This document shows positions 55,136-64,000 of a DNA stretch of 64,000 bases, one piece after another. Origin of the DNA: Asterias rubens. Taxonomy: Eukaryota > Echinodermata > Asteroidea > Forcipulatida > Asteriidae. The position numbers were made by a program, and so were the translations under genes. The notes beneath the pieces were generated by a model. That model saw nothing but the letters and a program-made list of their open reading frames with translations, had not been told where the DNA came from and did not search any database. The DNA lies in assembly GCF_902459465.1 (NCBI RefSeq), contig NC_047066.1, forward strand, positions 9,365,047 to 9,429,046. Direction: 5' to 3'. The first letter of the stretch is position 1. The number at the start of each line of letters is the position of its first letter.

Positions 55136-56195
55136 GAATTGCTGGATAGTCGTCGTCAGGCGATTGATCCTTAATTAGATCATTATATTCATAGTTATAT
55201 GGTAGGCCTACTTATAACTGACGGTGCACAATTGCAAGAGACATATTATATTTTGTACAGTTTACAATATTGACGGTTTTTGAGGTCGCCCCTTATTTGC
55301 CATCATTTAGCATCAAAACTTACTTGGTAAAGTGCGATGGAGAGCTGCTGATAATATAACACATTGTGAGAAACGGCTCCCTCTGAGAAGTAACGTAGTT
55401 TTTGAAAAAGAGGTAAATTTCTCTTTAAAATATCTGAACCTGAGAAGGACCTCAGGTTTGAAGCCTTTCTCAGGCATCTGAAAGCACACACTTTGTGCAG
55501 CAAGGGCATATTTTTCTTTCATTAATTTCTTGCAACTTTGATCACTAATTGGGCCCAAATTGTCACAGATTTTTGTTTTTATAGTTTTTGACAATACTAA
55601 CAATTCATGTCGAGTGCCATTAAGGTAAAACGGTTACGATTATAAGCCTGCGTTGATTTAAAAGAGACTTAGCGTATTTGAATAAAAAACCGTAATGCTA
55701 ACAAAGTTTTTTTTTAAGGGTACTTTGTGTGTCAAACTTCCTGAAAATGTCTCGCTGAATTATATACAAGAACAAAATCGGTCACTGCTGAGAATTGTTT
55801 TCGTCGGGACGCCATTCTACTTGCTAAAATAATGACCTCAAAGCTACTAAAGGCATTGAGGTCAAACCGGGTGGAATGATTTGGTTCGGCTCGAAAACAC
55901 AACGCCCTCTTTTGAAAGCCCATTTTCATTTTTCTTTCGCGTTAAACTTTGACATAATGAGCACTAAACAATTTAGCACTATTCTTACTTAAATAATGTG
56001 ACTCAAGAGACGATTCTTTCTCCAGGATAACAACGTATCAAGTTTTCGATGGGAACTCTCGCCTAATGTGTTGTTATTAATTTTGTTTGTTTTAATAAAA
56101 ACGATCGTAGCTTTTTGTTAAGGTTTGATGGAAATTTACTTCATTTCTGACCGCATGAGGGCGCTTTCAAAGGGTAAACTTTTCTTGCATGACAA
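55136..56195. other. Intergenic with a decayed F1 copy
   Basis: 55310-55625 keeps F1 motifs (TTGTGAGAAACGGCTCCCTC, AAGTAACGTAGTTTTTGA, AAAGCACACA) but the ends are lost. Nothing else was recognised. Confidence 0.5.
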
Positions 56196-56348
56196 TAGAC
56201 CTTTTCGCAAATACTGGGGCGCGCGCGTAAAGCTTGGAATTAGGTGCATTGTGGTCTAGCTGGTATCCAAATTTGATCCATATCTATCCCACAATGCACC
56301 TCATTCAACAGTCTGCGCTTGCGCATTGGTATTTGCGATAAGGTCTAT
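56196..56348. mobile_element. F5 MITE, first copy
   Basis: TAGACCTTTTCGCAAATAC at the left and GTATTTGCGATAAGGTCTA at the right; the interior has inverted AGGTGCATTGTGG and CCACAATGCACCT. The reverse-oriented copy is at 60066-60217. Confidence 0.88.
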
Positions 56349-56640
56349 TAGTGCAGTTTTATTTTGACTACCCGATAGTGTTGTTTTCCTGTATCAATGG
56401 GGAAACAATACAAAATTATTAACAAACGGAACAATAGAAAGACCACGCACGCCCCACGTGGTCATAGATTCTGAGAACATACACGAACTGAGACAAAACT
56501 ATTGTCTGTTAGTTTTTGGGTAGCATAGTTTCATATTGTACGCATTCCAAATTCGGAAGTTCTAATTTGCCGATGTAATTTTCAATTATTTACTTCGTTT
56601 CTTGCACCAAACAATATTCTTCCCTTCAGAGTAAAAGAGA

Positions 56641-57680
56641 TTTAAAGGCAGTGGACGATATTGGTTATTTCTCAAAGTAATATTGTTAAAAGCTAACAGC
56701 CCCCTCTGAAGTAACGTAGTTTTCGATAAAGAAGTATCTTTCTACGAATTTGATTTCGAGACCTCAAAATTACTAGATTTTGAGGTCCCGAAATCAAGCA
56801 TCTGAAAGCACACAACTTCGTGTGGCGTGGATGTTTTTTCTTTCATTATTATCTCGCAACTTCGACGACCAATGTTCAAATTTTCACGGGTTTGTTATTT
56901 TGTGTATAATTTGAGATACACCAAGTGAGAAGACTGGTCTTTGACAACTACCAAAAATGTCCTGATGTCTTAAAGAGGTTTTTAGAAAGACCAATATCAA
57001 GAGGGTTAAAATAAACTTCAAATGAATTGTTTTTAAAACCATATGACAGTTAACTTGTCCCATATCAGAGTAATAACAAAATAATTTGCTTTATCCACGA
57101 TCCAATTATTACGCATGTTAAATAAATATAACGGTATAGTAAGCCGTATTTGTCCGTAGATAAAACAAAGAAGATAGTGGAAGCACTTCAAGTGGTATCT
57201 TAACTGTTGAGTATTATTATTATATTATACTCCTGAACTAAATTCCAGGAAGTTGCGATGTTAATAGATAAATAAAACATGGAATGAAATAAGCATGTAA
57301 TAGTCTCTGAGCATTCATATTAAAGGGAAGGTACACCTTTGGTAATTGTCAAAGACCAGTGTTTTCACTGGGTGTATCCCAACATAAGCATAAAATAACA
57401 AACCTGTGAACATTTGAGCTAAATTGGTCATCGAAGTTGCGAGAAAATGATGAGAGAAAAAACACCCTTGTTGGACGAATTTGTGTGCTTTCAGATAGGA
57501 ATAAAATACTTCTGGCTAGAAGTCTTTTACTATTTTAGTGAGAAATTACCTCTTTCTCAAAATCTATGCTACTTCAGAGGGAGCCGTTTCCTAAATATTT
57601 TATACTATCAACAGCTCTCCAATGCTCGTTACCAAGTAAATTTTTAAGTTAATATTTGTTTTGAGTAATTACCAAACGTG
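56641..57680. mobile_element. Two F1 MITEs
   Basis: 56641-56975 (TTTAAAGGCAGTGGACGATA start, full palindrome), and a diverged-subfamily copy at 57320-57680 (start TTAAAGGGAAGGTACACCTT). AT-rich unannotated sequence lies between. Confidence 0.8.
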
Positions 57681-59004
57681 GTTTTTGGGGGGAGGTTCGA
57701 TTCCGCATAATCGTTTATGATGGATGTCTGGTGGGAAAAGTCTTGAATAGTGACGTAAGGCCACCCCCCCCCCCCCGCAAAACTTAATAATAATAATGTT
57801 TAGCGTCGATTTTTTTTAACGAAACCAAAATAATAATAAATACATCTCAGACGAAAACAAACCATTTTGACAAAAAAACGGTTGTCTTATTAAAAAATGT
57901 GTCGTGCGGTCATTTTGTGTACTAAAAAGGGCATCCCCCTTTTTTTTTCAAAAATGCGTAACGCCAAACATGTTTTTTTCTTTTCTTAATTTGGCTTAAA
58001 ACTCCATGGTAATATCACAAATTTTTCCCGAAACAGCGAAATTGATGTGCCACTTAATGGGGTTATAAAACGCCCCTACTCCCACAACTCCCCCCACTCC
58101 CCGGTTTGCAATTTTCTGTGTGGCCCCTCCCTGTGAGTCAAAATTTACATGCGCCAATCTCGACAGGGCACCACACCAACCAGGGTATTGTCCGATAAAG
58201 CTTACAGACAAACACAAACACAAAGAAGGCCAACAGTGACTTGCAACTTCTTTGCTGTCGTGGCATGCATGGGCCAGTGATGACACAACCAATGGGTAGT
58301 CCTAATCATTATACCATCATCACTGTATAGGCGTAGGGTGTGTGTAATAAGTGTCTCTGGCAACTAGAACAGGTAAGTGCCATAAAGCCATGTTGAGATA
58401 TAGGTGGACAATAACTATACCACTAAATTTGGATTGGGTAAATTTGTCTGTAGACACCCAAATCAAACCGTACACTCATTTATAGTGGCCACCACACTTC
58501 GACAAGGCTAATTGAATGTGCTGTATATATATAGAATGTTCAATTCAATCCAGTAAGACATTTATTTCAAATTGACATCCTCAATGACGACAGAGAACAC
58601 AATTTATATCAGGACCTTTAAACAGTAGTTTGCATTGCAACAGAATTAGTATAACCAACTTTGTTTCCAGCACGGATCTTGCTTTTTTTAACGTCTTCGA
58701 ATACCGTAAGGAGAGTCGGTTCAACCATGGGCTCCATGGTTCAACCATGGAGATGGTATTAGGCTATATGGTTTATTGAAATCAAAACGAAACATGCATG
58801 GCATATCAATACGATATTTGGATAATGCATTCTACAAAAAGGAGGGTAAGCCAGGCTAGGAATGATGGTACATTCCATTCCACTGAACCCCAGATATGCA
58901 CTCAGCGAAGGTTGCGCCCCTCGCCATTTGTGCCCATGTCACATCTATGACCTATACCGAGTCGGATCCAATACCGAAATCCACCATGATACTGGATATG
59001 ACCA
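57681..59004. other. Upstream of GST gene 3
   Basis: Contains a poly-C run near 57761-57775. At 58385-58530 lies a segment resembling 9530-9680 (shared GGTGGACA, CACCCAAATCA, AAGGCTAATTG), so possibly another dispersed repeat. A donor-like AGAACAG|GTAAGT at 58372 may close an untranslated exon of GST gene 3. Confidence 0.4.
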
Positions 59005-59252
59005 GGGGACCCAATTTCATCGAGCTGCTAAGCACACAAATTTGCTTAGCATAAAATTTATTCCTTGATAAAAACAGGATTAGCAACCAAATTTATAATT
59101 GTTGCATATTGCTCGTTACTGGTATTCAGCTGTTGTTTGCTTATAAAAACCACGGGGAAATTTGGTTGGTAATCCTGTTTTTATCAAAAGGAAGACATTT
59201 TATGCTAAGCAAATTTGTGTGCTTAGGTTAGCAGCTCTATGAAATTGGGCCC
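59005..59252. mobile_element. Hairpin MITE upstream of GST gene 3
   Basis: GGGACCCAATTTCATCGAGC at the left against CTATGAAATTGGGCCC at the right, with inner arms AACAGGATTAGCAACCAAAT and TTTGGTTGGTAATCCTGTTT. Confidence 0.82.
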
Positions 59253-59702
59253 AGACCAAAGCTCTGCGGACCCGAGGAGGTAGACATATTTTAAAGGTCT
59301 GATAATGGAGGAAAAACTTTAATTTCTCCTCCATTTTCTGACTAAACTAATGGTCCGAATATTACAGTTGTTCAGTTGTTGTGTTTTACTCACTTGTTTC
59401 CACAAAAAAGGGATATTCTTTTATTTTTGTCACAAAGTGGACAAGTTGTGACATGATACGTATATTTTTTTCCAGTAACAAACCGTTATTCTAAAAAAAA
59501 AAAAAAGTAACACGTAAAATATTTTCTCTGTTGTCCTGTTTTGGGTTTAGTTTTGATTGGCTTTTCTTACATCTTCAAGTGCTTTTTTCTTGATTTTCCT
59601 TGATTTTCTTTTTGATAAAAACTAAACTACAAATAACTTTGTTTTCTCAGTTGTAGTGTTTTTGAAATCGCATTATCTCCGCTCCACCATCCTCCACTCA
59701 CC

Positions 59703-62551
59703 ATGGTTCTTACCGTATACGCACACGGCGTGTCCCAGCCTTCGCGGACAGTCAACATATTCTGCAAAGTCAACAAACTCGACTACACAGACACATCTAT
59801 CGATTTGATGACTGGTGAGATAATAAATTCAAATTAATTTACCTAATCAAACCATGGAAGTTTAGGTATTATACATGATTGGTTGAATGGTTGAACTGGC
59901 AGACTAGTCAGTTTCTGGTTTGATTTGTAGCAATTGTGCCACACCGTGTAAACCATTTCTTGGGGCTATTATGTAAAAGGAATAGGTCTCATAATGGACC
60001 CTTCCCATGAAATATGCTAATCACATTCACGCATGCGAACAGACCCTGTCGGTTGGCAAACGCCATAGACCTTATCGCAAATACCAATGCGCAAGCGCCG
60101 ACTTTTGAATAAGGTGCATTGTGGGATAGATATGGATCAAATTTGGGTACCAGCAAGACCACAATGCACCTAATTCCAAGCTTTACGCGCGCGCCCCGGT
60201 ATTTGCGATAAGGTCTATAGAGTTGTGCACTAAGCAGCTAGACGCGCAATCGCGTCTGCGTCACGCACCCATTAGATGTGTACAAAACAGCGCGATGTTC
60301 CCTCATTTTGCCAACCAAAACGTTAGTGCGCACGCGCTATGTGCAATTTACATATTTCATGGGAAGGGTCTATTCAAACGTACAGCCTAACAAACTTTAC
60401 AGGAAAATACGGAATGTGTAAGTGCCTTGAGCGCGTTATAAGAAGCCACTATTCGTTACAGCCGGTGTTTATGATTTATGTGATGAGCTATGACACATGG
60501 AATTACATAACTGGAAAAGTTTGGATTTAAACCGTTGTCTGAGTCGAGAAAAAAATTTGATAGAAAACAAAAACATCCAAAATTTCCTTACCAATCTTTC
60601 CTTACGTCTTTACCATTTTTTTAAAACTTCTCCCCATCACCCCCATACTTTATTTTCCTCCAATTAAATGACGACTGATAATCATTAATTTTTTTTCTTT
60701 AAATGTTTCTAATGTTGTCGGTTTTTGTTTCCAGGTGAACACAAGAAGGAGCCTTACTTGAAGATTAACCCTGCGGGACAGGTCCCAGCTATAACTGATG
60801 ATGATTTCTGTCTTGCAGAATGGTAAGTCATTGAAAACAGCATTACTGTAAAAAACAAATACTGTTCTTTCTTTTGTCCCTGCATTTTAGAACCTTCCAC
60901 ATACTTTGTACAGAAAGTTCCTTGTGGAGCAACACTGTCTTAAGAATTCCCATAAAAATGGAGACACTTTGTTTTCTCCTTTCTGTTTCCGTTGTTTTAG
61001 TATACCCTTTTCTAAAGATTCCCTTGTGGGGTCCAGGTTGAAAAAGGAAGACCCATTACGAAGCATTCTGAGCATGCATGTACATTGAGCCGGTAACTAA
61101 TCAATACTAGTTTTCCCCAAACCTATATCTATTATATTCAGACATTTTATTAATATATATAAATATATATATTATCTGTATTGTATGTACATAGTGGCAC
61201 AATCTTGAAGTACATTGCTCAGAAGTTCAAGGTGGCCGATCACTGGTACCCGACAGGAGATCTCGTTGCCCAGGCTCGTATTAATGAGTACATTGACTGG
61301 CAACACACCGGTTTGAGAAAGGCCGGTTCCGACATCTTCATCGGAACTGTAAGTGCATATAAATAATTATAGCTTTTATTGGACGATTTCAATAGTATAC
61401 ACATAATGAATGTTTATGAGTGCAATGGTGCGAATATGTTCATGAGTTGAAAGATGGAATGTTCTATTCAACGAGGCGGAGCCGAGTTGAATGGAACATT
61501 CCAGCTTTCAACGAATGAACATATTCGCACCATTGCACGAATGAAAAACATTCATTATTTGTTTTATATAACATCCAAGTAGAACTTTGTCATTTTGATT
61601 GAAAGAAACAACTTCCAAAACAAACAATTTCAACTGTAGAAGCCGAATGCTAGTAATTTTACTATGCTTTCTTGCAGTAACACCTGCTGCGTTACCAAAG
61701 ACACGCGCACGCAGTGATGTTTTTACTCAGCTTTTTCGTTCCATCCGAAAAGTACCATTGCACGCTGGCAGCGTGCCAGCGTGCAATGGTACTTTTCGGA
61801 TGGAACGAAAAAGCACGGCGAGTGACTCAGCGTGCAATGGTACTTTTATTTGCTATCACGTGACGGACAATCCTCCAATCAAATGGCAAGGATCTGCTTG
61901 GGTGTTATATAATATGGGCTAAACTGTTATACCTGTTGTATACTATTGGCTAAACTGTTATACCTTTTGTATATTAATGGGCTAAACTGTTATACCTGTT
62001 GTATACTATGTATGGGCTAACTGTTATACCTTTAGTATACTAATGGGCTAAACTGTTATACCTGGCTATATCCAGTTAAACCAGTTAAGGGTTCAACTGG
62101 AATGTTGACCTGGGTGTAGAGTTGGGCTTACACACATGAGCTGCCATGATGTTAGATTTCGAGTATAGACATATCGTAGTAATTGTATACCACAACTATA
62201 ATAAGTGACAGAGGTATAGATAAAAAAATACTTTGGGTCTGATCCATTTCTGAGAAATCTATTTCCCAAAATAATGTAACACATCCATTTTATGACAATT
62301 TTACGGGTCATATTGTGGTCCAGAAATGAGTCGGGGGCCCCATGTGACCCGGATTCCTTCCGGGTTATTTCTGACCCAGAAGCTTTTAGAGTGTAAAGGA
62401 ATCCTGGGATTCCCATAACAAATCTCATGTTATGACAATTTTACGGGTCATACTGTGATCCAGAAATGAGTCGGGGGCCCATGTGGCAGAAATTACCCAG
62501 AAGCTTTTAGAGTGTATGGAATCCCGAGATTCCAAGAACACAATAAAGATA

Positions 62552-62591
<40 letters not shown>

Positions 62592-64000
62592 GTTTTATTT
62601 TATTTTATTTTTTTATTTATTTATTTATTTTTTATTTATTTTTTTTTTTTGGGGGGGGGTGGAAGATACACCGCCTCATATTGAGCATCAAATGAGTTCC
62701 TCACTCTAGATAGGCCCTACTAGTATTTTTTTTACAAAACCGCAAACCTGATACTCTTCATCTTCCAAGAGGTTTTTATGCAGCTGCTCCAAACCTTTAG
62801 AACAATCTTCAAATTCAAATCGTCATGCTATTTCACTAACTGAATTCAAAACATCGCTTGAATCTCGCCTTTTCCGGGCTGATTGTGCTAACCAAGTTAT
62901 TTATTGTATGCTCATTCCTTTGTATTGTTAATTTGTTGATTGCTTTTATATTATTGCTAATTCCTTTGTATTGTTAATTTGTTGATTGCTGTTATATTAT
63001 TGCTGTAAAGCGTTGTGGTACATTTTCTGTGTATGAACGCTATTATAAATGCTTATAATATTAGTATATTATTATATCATATTATATTATTATCTAGAAA
63101 GAAAGAGCATGAAAATTGCCATAACTTCAAAATGTTTACTTTATCCAAAGGTGTTCACCCCGATGTTAAGCGGCAAGCCGATCGACGAGGAGAAATTGGC
63201 TAAAGATTATGAGACATTGGACAAGACTCTTGGAGTGATGGAGATGATGTTTCTTAAGAATAAGCAGTTTCTTTGCGCTGACACGATCAGCATCGCTGAC
63301 ATAATGGCTGTCTCAGAGGTGAGTGAGATCATAAAAAAAAGGACCACGGGAGGAGTTAGAACGTTCCATCATCAAATGAAAAATGCTCACCGCCGCCAGC
63401 ACCAGTGATTTAACAGCCACATTGTTGCCTTTTCTGCATGCAATATTTTATTAACTTAAAAGTTATTTGAAGTATGTTCACTTTCTTAACAAAATTCTGA
63501 AAAGAACAAACGTCAAGTATTGGAACACATTTCTTCGTTAGCCACAGCTGGCCATCGATCAGAGATGGTTCATCGTTTACTAGAAATCCCACCGGCTTAA
63601 ATTAACTTCTTTCTGAATGTAGGAAATCGTTTTATGATTATGAACATTCAATTCCATGGTTGCCCATCGTTTGACAGCGAAACCGTTGTCAACCAGGCTG
63701 TCGGTTACCATGGTCAGCAAATCGGCGGCGACGATCATTTAATATACAGTCAAATTACTGGAAGAGCAGTAGGCGTTCACTATACATTTTCTAAGAGACA
63801 AGCCTGGGGTGATAGTCGGTGTTTTTTTGTGTTCTTATTCCTTCCTTGGTTCTTTCTCAAAAGTGATAATTGAACCGTTGTCTTCGTCTGTAGACCGGGG
63901 TTGAACATCATAGTTAAATTTTTAAATTGTTCTCTTCGAGTTCATTGACGCAATAACTGATTTGTTATATTATTATTTTTATTTTTTTACAGTTGACGCA
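59703..64000 (+). CDS. GSTT1: Glutathione S-transferase theta, gene 3 (cut by window end)
   Basis: Theta-class GST with exons 59703-59814, 60735-60822, 61195-61348, 63151-63318 and the first eight bases of exon 5 at 63993 (after TTTTTACAG). It is the most diverged of the three: starts [15 protein letters not shown] with catalytic Ser11 and Gln12 kept, cis-Pro55 in QVPAI, Glu66-Cys67, DHWYPTGD in the helical half, and the N-capping box ISIAD. Exon 3 is one codon longer than in genes 1 and 2. An acceptor TTTTCTCAG at 59650 suggests a 5' untranslated exon upstream. Intron 1 has an F5 MITE; intron 3 has several foldbacks, tandem repeats and a LINE tail. The C-terminus is outside the window. Confidence 0.92.
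60066..60217. mobile_element. F5 MITE, inverted copy
   Basis: TAGACCTTATCGCAAATACC to CCGGTATTTGCGATAAGGTC. The whole element is the reverse complement of 56196-56348, with inner palindromic AGGTGCATTGTGG arms. Confidence 0.88.
61405..61557. mobile_element. Hairpin MITE in intron 3 of GST gene 3
   Basis: Arms TGCAATGGTGCGAATATGTT and AACATATTCGCACCATTGCA, and inner TGGAATGTTCTATTCAACG against GTTGAATGGAACATTCCA. Confidence 0.85.
61730..61814. repeat. Perfect 41-bp inverted repeat, 3-base loop
   Basis: The left arm 61730-61770 starts GCTTTTTCGTTCCATCCG and is the exact reverse complement of 61774-61814, with GCG between. A third, partial copy of the arm (AGCGTGCAATGGTACTTTT) follows at about 61828. 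Confidence 0.95.
61915..62537. repeat. Tandem and direct repeats in intron 3 of GST gene 3
   Basis: About five units of GGGCTAAACTGTTATACC plus GTATACTA (61915-62070), then two direct copies of about 110 bases (62293-62412 and 62433-62537) sharing TATGACAATTTTACGGGTCA and CCAGAAGCTTTTAGAGTGTA. A TTA run follows at 62553-62590. Confidence 0.85.
62745..63075 (+). pseudogene. LINE 3' end remnant
   Basis: One frame reads [18 protein letters not shown], resembling the final helix-rich tail of CR1/L2-type reverse transcriptases. It is followed by a 3' tail with GCGTTGTGGTACATTTTCTG and an ATT-rich end. Confidence 0.5.

Noticed and set aside
63634-63873. 79-residue open frame before exon 5 of GST gene 3
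   Set aside because: Sits within intron 4 with no family resemblance; the theta GST reading resumes at 63993 after a clear acceptor.

Overview
The window is eukaryotic nuclear DNA. Genes are split by GT-AG introns with conserved phases, non-coding DNA is AT-rich, and it is packed with short inverted-repeat transposons (MITEs), tRNA-derived SINEs, LINE remnants, a Penelope-like element and microsatellites. Gene content and repeat style suggest an invertebrate deuterostome, most likely an echinoderm (perhaps a sea star); this is an inference from general familiarity, not a database match. No operons, CRISPR arrays or prokaryotic systems are present.

Layout: (1) 1-6.6 kb holds no recognisable gene, only MITEs and a diverged repeated unit. 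(2) 6666-16365 (+) is a complete ten-exon branched-chain alpha-ketoacid dehydrogenase kinase gene (BCKDK, 436 aa), with a 495-base run of Ns inside intron 8. (3) 16.4-21 kb is intergenic with a SINE and MITEs. (4) 21-37.4 kb is a cluster of three UNC-93-like membrane protein genes: one on the minus strand (21071-25319, 475 aa) and two nearly identical plus-strand copies (26408-30469 and 33617-37391). The plus copies arose by a recent segmental duplication, and the spacer between them contains a broken Penelope-like element. (5) 37.4-41.4 kb is nested foldback elements and MITEs. (6) 41391-64000 (+) is a tandem array of three theta-class glutathione S-transferase genes (236 aa, 224 aa, and a third cut by the window end), each with the same five-exon plan and intron phases 1, 2, 0, 0.

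The three gene groups are not obviously one pathway: BCKDK is mitochondrial amino-acid catabolism control, UNC-93-like proteins are MFS-type membrane proteins, and GST theta enzymes are cytosolic detoxification enzymes. What links the region is local gene duplication and heavy transposon activity. One MITE family of about 400 bp (called F1 below) appears about 20 times. The observations most worth checking are: an inverted repeat pair flanking BCKDK exons 3-6; hammerhead-ribozyme-like motifs in Penelope-type repeat tails; a Cys in place of the theta-class Ser67 in all three GSTs; an array of host repeats interleaved with MITEs upstream of the second GST; and the history of the UNC-93 duplication. 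I did not find a convincing new multi-gene system.

Repeat names used here: F1 = MITE of about 400 bp with ends AAAGGCAGTGGACACTATTGG; F2 = about 140 bp with ends CAATGGGAGACTTT; F3 = about 360 bp with ends AAAGCCATTAGAACCTTTCGG shortened; F4 = about 390 bp with ends AAAGGAACACGTTGCCTTGG; F5 = about 152 bp with ends TAGACCTTATCGCAAATAC; F6 = a repeat related to Penelope-type tails.
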